Of a DNA stretch of 64,000 nt, positions 18,800 to 29,817 are shown in pieces. How positions within the stretch are numbered: the first letter of the stretch is position 1; each line of letters opens with the position of its first letter. Location: the NCBI RefSeq assembly GCF_002575655.3, contig NC_053037.3, positions 51,038,242 through 51,102,241 of the forward strand, in the 5' to 3' direction. The stretch comes from Aegilops tauschii subsp. strangulata (taxonomy: Eukaryota > Streptophyta > Magnoliopsida > Poales > Poaceae). The notes under the pieces were generated by a model, which did no database searches, was not told the origin of the DNA, and worked only from the letters and a program-made list of their open reading frames with translations. A program made the position numbers and the translations under genes.

Positions 18800-19770
18800 A
18801 ACAAAAATGACAGCGGCATAGAATATTCACATCCACCCCGCAGCTTAGATACTATGGTGATACGAGTTTTTACACCGTTGGAAGTGAGATCCAATGGCTT
18901 GGGAGTAGTCTTTGTAATTATGCGCAATTTCCAAACTCTCCAAAGTTTTTTTTGCAAATAAAACATTCATGCCTCGTGTGTGCCGCTGCATCTTCGATCC
19001 AACGGCTCCCCGGTGCTCATATTAGGTGCTCCCCGTAGCTTAATTACCCGCTACGGTGATATGAGCATCTAGGTCGTATGATCAATGATCAGATGGCACA
19101 TGCGTAGTACTTGTACTTTCTGCGCATTTCCCAAACTCTTATCAGCCGTATATTGCAAAAACATTCAAACCTCCTACTGTGGGCCATTAGATCTCAGTGA
19201 ACTCGTATCACCATAGAATCTACGGTGCGGGAGCACCTCATACTCTCCCGTGCGAGAAAACATAAGGTGCTATCGCAGCTTGGATGCTACGGTGATACGA
19301 GCTTGGAGGTCGTTTGATCTGAGATCCAATGGCATCTGAGCAGTCTTTGTGCCTGTAAGCAGTGGCCGAACTCTTTTGGGGCTTTTCTGCAAAAAACCAT
19401 TCGAACCACCGAGGAGGTGTTGGGTCACAAATCCAACGCCTCCAAAGAGCTTGTATCACCAAAGCATCTAAAGTGTGGTAGCACATGATATTCTTACATA
19501 CAGGAGAATATGATGTCCTCCTTCATCTTAGATGCTACGGTGATACAAGCTTCGAGGTCGTTGGATATGGGATCAAAGGGCATCTAAGTAGTTTTTGTAC
19601 AAATTGTGTGCAATTCTCACACTCATCAAGGTTTCCTGCAAAAATATTAAGACACATCATGTGAGCTACTATATCTCAGATCTACAAGCTCCAAGCAACT
19701 CGTATCGGCATATAGCATCTAAGGTATGGGGGCACATGATATTCTCCCGGGGAGGAGGGGTGGGGGTGCA
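18800..19770. repeat. Tandem array, ~245-bp units, about four copies
   Basis: Each unit contains ATGCTACGGTGATACGAGCT (or its diverged form), GAGGTCGTTGGATCTGAGATC, GCATCTGAGCAGTCTTTG and a CTGCAAAAA block, then an inverted-looking GTATCACC..AGCATCTA segment. Units become more diverged leftward. The array is present only in copy A of the segmental duplication. Confidence 0.75.
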
Positions 19771-19990
19771 CAACCAATCGGTGGTTGGGAGGGTGGGGAC
19801 AAATATAATCTAAACAACCCTAAACAGAGCTCCACAATTTTATCTAAGGTCGAGGGGTTGACCCCCGACAATCATAGCTCCGTCTAAACACAACATTTGC
19901 ATGTACTGTAGTACTAGACTTAATATTCATGTTTCAGTTTCATGTTCATTTTAAATATTGAACTAAGGGCCATGGATGTCTTACATTTTA

Positions 19991-20150
19991 CTCCCTTCGT
20001 TCCTAAATATTAGTCTTTTTAGAGGCTTCAAATGGACTGGCACATACGGATGTATATAGGCATATATTAGAGTCTAGATTCACTCATTTTGCTCCGTATG
20101 TAGTCACTTGTTGAACTCTCTAAAAGACTAATATTTAGGAATAGAAGGAG
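19991..20150. mobile_element. Stowaway MITE, 160 bp
   Basis: CTCCCTTCGTTCCTAAATAT at the left pairs with ATATTTAGGAATAGAAGGAG at the right. The internal ATACGGATGTATATAGGCAT and TTTTGCTCCGTATGTAGTCA are typical of a common Triticeae Stowaway subfamily. Flanked by TA on both sides. Confidence 0.92.
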
Positions 20151-20219
20151 TATTTTTTAATTCGTGTCATACATGCATGGTTTGGAAAAATAGATGCACT
20201 ATACTTATTGGATTGTTGT

Positions 20220-20256
20220 TGTGTTCGTGCGTGTGTGTCTCTGTGTGTGTGTGTGG
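20220..20256. repeat. GT microsatellite
   Basis: Imperfect (GT)n, GTGTGTGTCTCTGTGTGTGT type. It lies 70 bp right of the Stowaway element. Confidence 0.8.
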
Positions 20257-20700
20257 TCATATGCTTGATACATACAAAGTTTTCTCACCTCCATATTGTT
20301 CATCTTTTAAATTTGAATTTGCATTGGAAAACTTACTAGGGATACCATGAAATGTGAAATCCACGTTGAGATCACTATATCACAAACTCACTCTAATTCA
20401 GCAACTCATCATAAATCAATTACCACGTTGAGATTAGTATTTGCAAGGAAAATACGGGTATTGTAATACACATAGATTCGTTCGGCAATTTAAAAGGTTC
20501 CTTTCGTATTCTCGAATGGTAGGACCCAACGGCGTACCAGCCAGACCTTGGCTCATGTTGATCCTAAAAAAACCGGGCTCGTGTCCTTCGGTGTCGTGCG
20601 TGGTACGCACATTAGGCAACCCCAACTAGTCGAGCCTCAGCGTTTCAAGTCGAAATATCTGGCGGCCAGAATTCCAGCCCTAGGAAATTCCCCTCATGTC

Positions 20701-21611
20701 CCCGGTCCATAATGACTACCGATGAACAACGGAGGGATGCTTTAGTAACTAGACAACGTTACCTACCATGCCGAGCACGGTTCAATTCCCTCGGTCGCCG
20801 CTCGTCAAGGTCACCCGTCAACTGCATTGCCTAGTACTACTACTACTACACCAGGATGAGCACAGAATTGAGCCCGTTTGTTCGTGCCTAGTACTTGAGT
20901 TAATATGTCAGGCAATGCACTGGTACGGAGGGATTATCCTTTTACTCTGCATATATAACTTGTCTGAAGTCTAACTAAGCAAAATGTTTGACCAAATCCT
21001 TTCTTAAGAAATACAACATGACAGATGTATGGCTTGAAAATTTATTGCATGATGCAGGTTATGATATTGTTTTGAATCCTGGATCTTAAATTTCAAAAAA
21101 TCCAAAAGTGAGCATAAATTCTTGAAACTAAGCATGGTCACGTGATATGGCACAAATATTACTTCGTAAGTTTTTTCTTCAATTTGAGACAAGCTTCTTA
21201 TGACAAGTTGCACAAATGAAGAGCCAAGGTATTTTGGAACAAAGACCGGTCACGTTAAGGCGAACGCTTTCACTATTGAAACCGTGGGTGTTTACGTGCC
21301 GCCACGAGTCTCCGCTTCTCATCGGCAGGTCCCGTCCGAGCAAGCGTGTGAGTCGACGGGAGGCGTGCGAGCAGACCGCTGCGCCGGCTGTCAGGAAGGC
21401 GTGCGAGCAGACCGCTGTGCACGCTCACCGGGAGGCGAGCCCTTTGACCAGGCTCCGCCGCCCACCGTCGTCCCAACTGCTCCCACTTTTAATGTCGCCG
21501 GCGCCGCAGTTTAAAATCAACCCCGCACTACCCGGTATCGCTATAATCCTCTCTCTTCCTCTCCGATTCTCCTGTCGTCTACCTCCAACTAGCCTGACCT
21601 AAACGTACGCC
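20701..21611. other. Spacer and probable upstream region of the Pro/Ala-rich gene
   Basis: Region 20701-21200 shows no gene. Region 21300-21450 is GC-rich with GGCGTGCGAGCAGACCGCTG repeated twice (21363, 21399). At about 21511-21520 TTTAAAATC, followed by a C/T-rich leader (21545-21600), looks like a plant core promoter and 5-prime UTR for the ATG at 21612. Confidence 0.45.
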
Positions 21612-22313
21612 ATGCCGCATCACGATGGCCTGCCCTTAGTGTTCCAGTTTCCTGAGGAAGACACCCAGCCAGAGTCTCAAGAACATAAGGCACTTTGGGA
21701 CGAGCTTGAACTGGCCTTGCGGGAAGACGCCGCGCCTGTCCCCGCTCCCGTTCCGGCTCCCGTCGCCTCGACTGCGCCAGCGCCCATCCCCGTGGCATTG
21801 ATGGGCTGGGAGCCGCACATTGTCGCCGAGCTTGATCCCACGGGGTTCCACGAGGTCCCCGCCGACTTTCACGCGCCTGTGCACCTGCCAGCGCATGCGC
21901 CTGCGCGTGCACTAACGCGCACGCCCGTGCCGGTGCCCGTGCACCTGCCAGCGCCTGCGCCTGCGCGTGCACTGACGTGCGCGCCCGTGCCGGTGCCCGT
22001 GCACACGAATGTCTCCGCCGCGCCGTTGACAGCGCCTATCCCCGCGCGGGTGCCAGTGCCCCCCTCAGCGGCATGGATGGCCGCCGTCGACCGCTTCCTT
22101 GCACCAACGCCAGTCGCCTCGTCCCGCCAGTTGACTCGCTCCGAAGTCCAGAACATTTTGGCCTTCCTTGAAGCTAGGCCAACGTCCAGGAGTACGCCAA
22201 CAATGGCGCAAGACGCCGCCGTCACCGTCGGTCAGTGGCCCGACGACACACAAAGCACGACAGAGGAGCCGCTTCCCACTGCGATACACCCCCGCCGCCG
22301 CCGCGTAATCTAA
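21612..22313 (+). CDS. Intact 233-aa Pro/Ala/Val-rich protein of unknown function, CACTA#2 cargo
   Basis: Starts MPHHDGLPLVFQFPEEDTQP, 12 bp after a leader ending CCTAAACGTACGCC. The N-terminus (1-40) is acidic. Residues 40-150 are a low-complexity APVPAPVPAPV region with two copies of HLPAPAPARALT-x-PVPVPV. Residues 150-200 have a more ordered stretch (AAWMAAVDRFLAPTP, LTRSEVQNILAFLEARP). The end is PRRRRVI. No signal peptide or membrane segment. Codon third positions are strongly G/C, as in grass genes, unlike the AT-rich surroundings. I do not recognise the family. The frame is open throughout, which argues for a real or recently real gene. Confidence 0.6.
   Translation: MPHHDGLPLVFQFPEEDTQPESQEHKALWDELELALREDAAPVPAPVPAPVASTAPAPIPVALMGWEPHIVAELDPTGFHEVPADFHAPVHLPAHAPARALTRTPVPVPVHLPAPAPARALTCAPVPVPVHTNVSAAPLTAPIPARVPVPPSAAWMAAVDRFLAPTPVASSRQLTRSEVQNILAFLEARPTSRSTPTMAQDAAVTVGQWPDDTQSTTEEPLPTAIHPRRRRVI
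21882..22001 (+). repeat. In-frame 60-bp tandem repeat (two copies)
   Basis: Two 60-bp copies starting CACCTGCCAGCGC encode a 20-residue repeat (HLPAPAPARAL...) inside the Pro/Ala-rich protein. The repeat keeps the frame. Confidence 0.85.
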
Positions 22314-22739
22314 ATTTGCCATGAAAAACGTTCGGATTGCCATGCTTAAAATCCGAACGTTTATCATTTCCGTTTATTTTATATCGATCGTCGTATAATT
22401 TAAAGTCGGAGTCAGACTGAACGAAATGTATGGTTTGATCGATTGAATGTTCTGCTAGAGCCGTATCAAATTAAATATAAAACGTCATCAAGCCACATGT
22501 ATTCCGTGTCATCCAACGACCTAGACTGCTTCAATGTCGAGCGCTCAACACGTTTAGCGTGCAGTTAATTTCATGCCAAAAATAGTGCTAATCACATGAC
22601 AACACGCAAATAATATCCTAGTAGTTAATATCCGCATGCACTTAATATACTTCACGTACACACTGACTAGTGCTGCTAGTATGTGAAACTGGTGCCGTGA
22701 CTTGTGAACGCGTCCAGATATGGTCAACGGCAACATCGG
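22314..22739. other. 3-prime flank of the Pro/Ala-rich gene; no gene
   Basis: Just after the stop, TGCCATGAAAAACGTTCGGAT and ATCCGAACGTTTATC form a short inverted repeat (22317-22365). The rest is AT-rich without coding signal. Confidence 0.45.
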
Positions 22740-23189
22740 CCGCGAGTTCTTCCTGTTTGCCCGTGCGTCTAAACGCAGAAGGGGAGGAGAGAGAGAGCAC
22801 ACATGGAACCCACCAGTAAGTGAAGGCGAATAGTACTAAAAATAATATTACATGTTATCCATTAATTAGGCTGTGGTAATATAAAAACATTATGTGAACA
22901 AAGGGGGTACAACAAACATTGCTATTCTACGTATGTTGCCTATTGACGTGCGGCTTGAAGGCCCGGTCGCATGTTCGATCCTCGTCCTTTATTTTTTAAT
23001 TTGTATATGGGTCCAAATTTGTTTCATGACATGTGGGCCCCTCGGTGTGTAGTTTGTAGCACTTTAATTTGTGGGTCGAAATTTGTTCCATTCCAAGTGG
23101 ACTATCTGTGTGTAGTTTTGTAGCTTATTTATAATAATTAAAGAGAACAACATAGTTTTTTCAATAATACCATGGTGCGACGTTGAAGG

Positions 23190-24370
23190 CGAGAAAGGAC
23201 GTGCGAGAGAGCGATGACCGAGCCAGAGGGAAATCAACTAGGGGAGTTGCGTGGGTTGCAACGGTGTTTGGAGTAGTTGTGGGCCGAATGCTACGAAAAT
23301 ATAATCTAAACCGACCGGAATAAATGCCTACACAAATTAATCCAAGGTTGGAGTGCCCCTCGCAATTTAAATAGCTCTGGCTTTGCGAGGGATGGAGAGG
23401 TAGTAGCTTCAACGCGTGGAAGATACGGTGTGAGAAAGCAAGGTCAATCGAGAGACATATAGATAGAGAGACCAAGTGAGTGTGGTCCGACATTCATTGA
23501 ACAAATATATATGCTCTGGAGAGATATTGTCCGACTGAGCTTTTTGGCAAGGGTGAGAGCTGTAAGATTGAGCTTGAGAGATGATCCAGTCACAGACGTG
23601 TAGATATATTTTGTGTGTGGGAGGAAGCAAGGTCAACCGATCACATAGGGTCGCCGTGCGATCGAAAGAGTGAGACGGGTTGGAGAGAGTGACCTAGATA
23701 GACGATGTGCGTGAGAGAGTATACAATGTGAATAGGTCGAATTGAGCTCAAACATGGTGATATATCGTTTTTGTCCGAGAAAGAGCGAGGTCAATCGAGA
23801 CATACGGAGAGAGAGAGAGAGAGAGATTGAGTGAGCGTGGCCCACCATGAGGTCGAAAGAGTGGCGGCGGCTTGGATGGACTGACCTAGATAGACAATCT
23901 GCGTGAGAGAGTATAGTGTGTGTCGATCGAGGCCCGAAAGGGAGATATATCATTTGTGTGTGAAATAAAACGAGGTTAAACGAGACTCAGATAAAGAGAG
24001 AGAGATTGAGCGAGTGTGGCCCGCCGTGCAGAAGAAAGAGTGACAGTCTCGAGGGAGTGACCTAGATATACAACATGCGTGCGTGCGCACGAGAGGTTGG
24101 GGGGGCTAGATAGGCAATGCATGTATTTAGCGAGAGAGGGTGGGAGGGAGAGGGGGGAGAGAGAGAGCTCGGCATGGGGTGCAATGGCGGGTGTGTGAGG
24201 TAAATACATTTGGTAACAGAGTGGAAAAAGGGGTTGTGTAGTTGAGAGACTTAGAGATCGAAACATGGAGAGAAAGAATGAACGTGTGTTGGAAACCGAT
24301 AGCTTCCTAAGGTGGTTAGGAGAGGAAGATTGACCGATACAAGAAGTATGTAGCATTTGTGCGGGGGGGG
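23190..24370. repeat. GA-rich tandem repeats, ~230-bp units
   Basis: At least four diverged units contain GTGAGAGAGTATA, GAGCGAGGTCAATCGAGAC, runs of AGAGAGAGAG, GAGTGTGGCCCACC and GTGACCTAGATAGACAATGT. Short Leu/Ser-rich minus-strand frames reflect the repeat. A 14-G run closes the array at 24361-24375. Confidence 0.75.
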
Positions 24371-24829
24371 GGGGGAGCTAAAAACAACATTTGAATGTAC
24401 ATAGTACGAGACTTAATATCGATGTTTCAATTCGGTGTACATTGTAAGATTTGAACCGAGGACCAGGCATACGGGTAATTATTTCGAATTCGTGCCATAC
24501 TAAGTTTCGAAAAGTTGACATTGACTCAGTTTGTTGTGCTATTTTGTAGGTCATATGTTTGAATCCATCCAAAAGTTTTCTCACTACCATGGTGTTCATC
24601 ATATACATATGAATTTGTATTAAAAAGTAGCGTGGATACAGTGAAATGCGAAATCCACGTTAGAATTGGAGATCGCTACGTGACACACACTCTAATTCAA
24701 ATAACTAACTACGTGACACACACTCTAATTCAAATAACTAATTATGTGACACACACTCTAATCCACGTTAGCGTGGGTACCGTTTCGATTTTTTTCTTCA
24801 AATAACTCCTCATTAATTAATTTATAGTA

Positions 24830-24933
24830 CTCCCTCTGTTCACTTTTATAAGACCTTGAAGACATTTCAGACAATGTGCAAAACAGTTCATTTTAAGTTG
24901 TCTGAAATGACTTACAAAAGTGAACGGATGGAG
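24830..24933. mobile_element. Stowaway MITE, 104 bp
   Basis: CTCCCTCTGTTCACTTTTAT pairs with TACAAAAGTGAACGGATGGAG. The centre has CATTTCAGACA and its complement TGTCTGAAATG. Flanked by TA (24828-24829, 24934-24935). Confidence 0.92.
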
Positions 24934-25061
24934 TATCTCGTTTCGAATGACTAATTATTGCAAGGAAAACACGGGCATGGTAATACATACAGATTCGTTT
25001 GCAAATGAAAGAAGATTCATTTGCATTGTCAAATGTAGGCGCACCAGGCAGACCAGGGTCA

Positions 25062-25204
25062 TGTCGGGGTGGACGCTGCTTCGGTGCCTTAAAGGCAACT
25101 GCCTTTGGGTCACTGACATGTCGGCCAGCCACCTGTTGGGCCCACATGTCATGGACACAAAGGCAGGTGCCTTAAGGCACCGAAGCATAGTCCTGTCGGG
25201 GTGG
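25062..25204. mobile_element. 121-bp foldback element with 11-bp target duplication
   Basis: The body at 25073-25193 is a near-complete hairpin. GCTTCGGTGCCTTAAAGGCA, GCCTTTGGGTC and GACATGT on the left pair with ACATGTCATGGACACAAAGGC and TGCCTTAAGGCACCGAAGC on the right. The direct repeat TGTCGGGGTGG flanks it (25062-25072 and 25194-25204). Copy A of the segmental duplication lacks it at the corresponding place. The TSD length fits a Mutator-type MITE. Confidence 0.75.
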
Positions 25205-25301
25205 TCGCGTGTGTCGGACGGACGCATAGCACCCAGCCACCCATCCCTCCCCCCCAAAAAAAGGACGACGACAATATAAGTTCGCGCTTCCACGTTTCGG
25301 A

Positions 25302-26245
25302 TTGAAATATCAAGCAGCCCCAATTCCAGCCCTGCAAAATCTCTCTTCTCCACCGTCCCCTTCCGCGCCCAGATTGCTCAAATCCCTAATTCGCCGCCAA
25401 CCCTCGAATTGCCCCTCGTCTCGTCTCTTTCCCCACCGTTCCCCACTTCTGTGCCGGACGACGACGACGAAGACGACGGTCGCGCTTGACCACCACACCA
25501 GAGCTACCTCATCTACGCCCTCGTCCACCGCACCGGGTGGTCCACCGACAACGTCGCCCGCCGCAACCGATGTGCCTCACAGACACCGAGTTCCACCGCA
25601 TCAGGTGCGCTTCACCGACGCCGTCTCCCAGCTCACCGAGGCTACTTCACCGAGCACATCATCGCACCTCCGCCCCCCGAGGCCGTTGGGGCTTCACCAA
25701 CGGTCTCATCCACCGCATCGTAGCGCTCCGCTGCCACTCAAGATCTGCATCTGTGCACGGCCAGCCAACGCCAGCGCATCACCCTCAACGGCTCTGAAGT
25801 GACCCACACTCTATCTAGGCGAGCATGCCCAAATGCCGGCCCGAACTAGGTATCCACACATCACTCCCTTGTGCACTGTTCCGACGATGTTTGGATATCC
25901 TTTCACTGCTCTCTTAGCTTACACGCCTATGCAACTCTGACTTTAACTCTTATTTCTTCTGGAGATATCATCTGAAACAAGAAAATCCATTTTTTAGCGA
26001 AGCATGACGGCACTACGGGATCTGGTACACATCCTGCACACCCGTATAACCTTGTAAGTATCTGTCCTCCGGTACAACATCAAGGTCGTTTCCTCTTATT
26101 TGATCAACCATTCGCCGTGTCAAAAATGCAGAGGGGGATGCAAGGAGCACAAGGCCTGCACATCCAAGCAAGTGGTAACATGGACTTGTACATGGAACAT
26201 CCCAAGCGCAAGCAGAGCTGTAGTGAGCCTGTACAACGAGCTAGC
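25302..26245 (+). pseudogene. Gene-like copy 1: GC-rich 5-prime exon region plus a 114-nt exon
   Basis: A GC-rich leader-like region (25300-25800) has several overlapping open frames, and I cannot tell which, if any, is used. After an intron-like AT-rich stretch, an exon lies at 26132-26245 (AATGCAG acceptor, CTAGC|GTAAGT donor, phase 0). It encodes RGMQGAQGLHIQASGNMDLY...PKRKQSCSEPVQRAS. An exon of the same length, position and similar sequence recurs at 27952-28065. Further exons of this copy are not recognised. I infer a tandemly duplicated TnpA-like gene group. Confidence 0.4.
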
Positions 26246-26813
26246 GTAAGTCCCTGCATTTCATTTAATTCGTACTGGCATTCGTGTATGATTTGTGTGC
26301 CGTGGCTGATCCACGAATTCAAGTTACCAGGGGCGAACATTTAACTTAAAAAATACGAAGGCACTTGCACTTCGGAAATCAACATAACTTGAGAAATGTG
26401 AAGCTACATGCACTTTGAAAACCAGCTAATGATCCAAAGTAGTTCAGATTATAAACACTAAATGATCCAAGCACCAAAAAACACAAAATGCAACATGGTG
26501 TACAAGGACTACAAACATGGTCTGTACCTGTTTGAATTATTCGTTCTTTGGCTGAAAATATCGAAGTGTAATTGCACGTATAACCAGTGCGCAAACTGCA
26601 TATCAATATATCTATCCTGCACAAGTATGCCAATAGTTTCAAACAACAGATTAGAAAAGTATTTATGCTATGTTGACATGATACGGGGACTTTCTGGTAG
26701 ATAGCCTCGACGTTTCCTCAAGCTATGAAAATGCACTATAATTTGCTTGTCATCAATGCCTGCAAATCTCTGTCTCTCTCAACATAGTAGATCATCATTA
26801 GACACTAAATACT
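26246..26813. other. Spacer, no gene seen
   Basis: AT-rich. AAGTGCA/TGCACTT-type short repeats near 26355-26415. No convincing exon. Confidence 0.4.
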
Positions 26814-27219
26814 TCAATGAGCTTGCAAAATGCTTGCATTAGATCCCTCATTAGACACTATATGTTCATCACCAGGAGCATGTAAAATGTTTGCATCAAA
26901 TCCTTCATTAGCAGTCTGTTCATTAGACACTTCAGGCTCAAGAACAACATGAGCTTGTATGTTTGCACCGGAAACTTGATTAGATACATCAGATTCAGTC
27001 AGTTCAGTATTGATTGGGGGAGTTATAAAATAAGTAGAAATTGGTTTCATTTTCTCATAGATTCCCTACATACAAGCAGTTTTACAACACCGTCAGGTTT
27101 AACTATTGGCCAGAAATTGAAGAGTTGAATTAGATATAATCAGGGATGTGATGTACCTGCTCGTTGCGCATGCTACTCTTGCAAGCTGCGACTGTCCGTT
27201 TGCGCAAGCTCGATGCCAT
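26814..27219 (-). CDS. Small two-exon gene candidate, 104 aa, unknown function
   Basis: Exon 1 runs 27219-27157 (MASSLRKRTVAACKSSMRNEQ) and ends at CAG|GTACAT. Exon 2 runs 27065-26814, starting after TATGTAG, in phase 0, with GIYEKMKPISTYFITPPINT. Two imperfect repeats follow (SNEQTANEGFDANILHAPGDEH and SNEGSNASILQAH), then a stop. The upstream sequence (27225-27420) is GC-rich like a grass 5-prime region. No family recognised. Both exons are open and correctly phased, but the protein is short and repeat-like, so it may be a gene fragment. Confidence 0.35.
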
Positions 27220-27951
27220 GCCCGTGCTGCCGCCGCTGCCTCCCACGCAGGCTACACCCAGGGTTGGATCTTCATCTTCTTGTCCTTCCGTTCACTTGAA
27301 GCCCGGCGATCGCCCTCCAATGAGAGCGCGAGGAAGTGCTGTGTTGGTCTGTCCAGCGGCAGCTAGGTTAGGAGCGAACCAGACTGGAGGCTGGAGCGAA
27401 TGAATTGGGATTTTTCCTGCTGTCGATCGATATGCGAGGCGCTCGTTTGGGCCGGGAGCCTGCTATAGGGCCTGCCTTGCACTTATGTTATTGGCCCATC
27501 CAAATTGAAACATTTTTCTTCATTTTTTATATTGCCTGCTCGTGCGTTGGGACGAACAAAACTAGCGTGGGCCAACCTCGACGACTCAAACTAGGTGCAC
27601 ACTTTCCAGCCACCTGAGGCGGCCGCCCATACCAGCCCCTATGGTGGCGTCGCCCCTTTTTGCGTGTATGATTGGATAGTGAAAAATATTCCAGTGGCAC
27701 TTTTGATTTACCCACAGAATGGTTGAATTGCTTGTTTCTATGAACTGAGTTTGCCAATAATGTGAAGGATGCCAGTCTTTTCATCCTATTATAGATTGCT
27801 TAGATCTCGATATGCCAAAAGTAATCGCATAAAATATACAGTAAAACCCAGTGTGATGTGTTTAGCTACAACTAGTCTGACTACACGTCCTCATATAACA
27901 TATCAAGGACGCACCATCTTACCAGATTAACCATTCGACTTACCCATGCAG

Positions 27952-28768
27952 TGTGGGAAGAAAGAAGTATTGGGACTGCGTATCCAAGCAATTGATGCCA
28001 TGGACTCCTTCGTACAACCTTGTAAGCGAAAAAGAAGTTGCAGTGTGCCTGTATAAAGAACTAGCGTAAGTTCAGTTACCTGCTTCTCGGAATTTTAGGT
28101 AGCCACTTATTGCAAAATTGTTCAATTACGTTGCTTGGCTTAATTTAGTTTGCTACTGATTACATAATGGCACATCCTGTTAATCATATTGTAGACTGCG
28201 CCTATCTATGTGTTTGATACTTACTGTTAAGAATTACCTGTTTGCCTTAACTTAAATATCTACTTGTTTGTTTAACTGCTTTGCTGCTGCAACAGCGGGT
28301 TACAATGATGTTAATAACTACTTTTCAGCATCCAATTGAAACTCTTTAATTCCTTGTTTGTTTAACTGGTTTGCTGTTATAACTCCCAGTTGAGATGTTT
28401 TGCTAACTTCAACTTTTCTGAATCCAATCGGAACTTTAATGGCAAAACAGGTTAGCCCAAGATCAAAGAGCGAGGTCCCCATGGACGTTGCATCATCCCA
28501 CAGCAGTGGCACCGGCCCAATCGTGCATTATGAATTGCCAACTGCTGATGCTCTAGAGGCTAAATTAGTGGTAGAAAGAGATTATGCTTCTGCACTTAGA
28601 GATGAAGTTGACATGTTGAGGAAGCAAACAGCACAATCACAAGCAGTACTCAAGACAACCATTAAATATTTGGTGGATTTCAAAACGAAGCAAGCTGAGA
28701 CTGACCAGATTGTTAAGGTCCTGAAGGAAAAAAGGAAATTAAATTCCTACTTGGTAAATCATAGGTGA
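27952..28768 (+). pseudogene. Gene-like copy 2: 114-nt exon with a stop, then a coiled-coil terminal exon
   Basis: Exon 27952-28065 matches the 114-nt exon of copy 1 but has TAA where copy 1 has CAA, two codons before the shared CTAGC|GTAAGT donor. A later exon or ORF at 28439-28768 (MAKQVSPRSKSEVPMDVASS..., or from an acceptor at 28452) has a coiled coil (ALEAKLVVERDYASALRDEV, MLRKQTAQSQAVLKTT) and stops at 28766. The coil resembles in layout the last exon of the gene at 56159-56626 (LQSQVLAKRHSATQLRLEVL). I infer a decayed tandem copy of the TnpA-like gene at 32285. Confidence 0.45.
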
Positions 28769-29817
28769 AATGTTCTTTCCATAGTTGAATAACCTTTGTG
28801 TTGTCTGTTCATGTAATCAATCAAACCATTTTTTAGAGATCATGTAATAATTGTTTTTTTGTTTTTTGGTTTGTAACTTTATTTGAGCACAAGTCTGTAT
28901 TAATTGATAAGACTCGGAGACATTTCATTTGGATTGCTGTGCCAGACCTACAAATATGCCAATCGGGCTGAATGTGCATTCAGCAATAGTAGTAGTATAG
29001 ACGGACCATAAGTGGCACGCATCGGAAAGGGCCAAGATGCTGGCTAAAAAAAAGGATACTATTGTAGCCAAAATAAAGTACAGCGGCCTGGCTTATGTAT
29101 GTTAGTTGATATTATTGATCCATATACTCTATAAGTGTTTATATGTCTGTTAGTTCTGTACATTCTTGGTTGATTGACTCGGTATTTGAATCTTCATACA
29201 TCGCTTGTGTACATATCTAAATGGGAGTACACATTATGCTGTGTGTGACATTTGAATTGGACATGAAGTGTTCCAAATATTCGAATTCACCTTAAACTGG
29301 ATTCTAGTTTCTGAATTTGAGTATCGGCATTTGTAAACCATATTCATATATGACAGTGGAATACATCTTTGTCGTCCTTTTGAAGATATATAAAAACACA
29401 TAGAATGATTTATAAAGATTCATATAGGAATACAAAATGGATTCGAATTTAGTTGCCAGGGTAAACGTGGATGCTAATTGTCCCAAAATTCGAAAGAAGC
29501 AGCAAAATGTCCACTCCCACGTCAGCTGCCCGAAGCCAAGTGTTTGGGAGATGGAAATTACTGTCTACCCATTACACGGACAATCCATCGGCCCGATTTC
29601 CACTGCTCTAAATAGGGGTAGGATCGTAACTTCAATTAGACGTGACACGACCGCCTCTGAGCCCATTCCGACACGGTGGGCGTCAAACATGGGCGGAAAA
29701 ACTCATTTGATTCAAGCTCGTCCGAAAGACCTCTGTTTCTCCCTCCATTCCCCATTCATACACGGTGGGCGGCAAAACAAACTCGACTCGGCCGAAATTG
29801 ATGTAGGCAAATATTTT
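28769..29817. other. Spacer, no convincing gene
   Basis: AT-rich to 29430. A 128-codon plus-strand frame at 29437-29823 overlaps repeated GACGTGACAC/ACACGGTGGGCG segments and shows no motif. Repeats of CATTCATACACGGTGGGCG mark the approach to the next leader-like region. Confidence 0.4.

Larger units (their letters stand above)
18380..20700. repeat. Segmental duplication, copy A
   Basis: Landmarks occur in the same order in copy B (22740-25340): ACCCACCAGTAAGTGA (18474/22808), a GTTCGAATCTCGTC-type stretch (18632/22974), GGGTCCAAATTTG-type sequence, CAACATTTGCATGTACTGTA (19889/24385), GAAATGTGAAATCCACGTTG (20351/24643), TTGCAAGGAAAATACGGG and AATTCCAGCCCT (20672/25322). Copies differ in internal arrays and MITEs. 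No coding sequence is recognised. Confidence 0.75.
22740..25340. repeat. Segmental duplication, copy B
   Basis: Collinear with copy A (18380-20700) by the shared landmarks listed there. It lacks the 245-bp array but has a GA-rich array (23190-24370), a Stowaway MITE (24830-24933) and a 121-bp foldback (25073-25193). Its right end leads into a GC-rich leader-like region at 25340. Confidence 0.75.
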
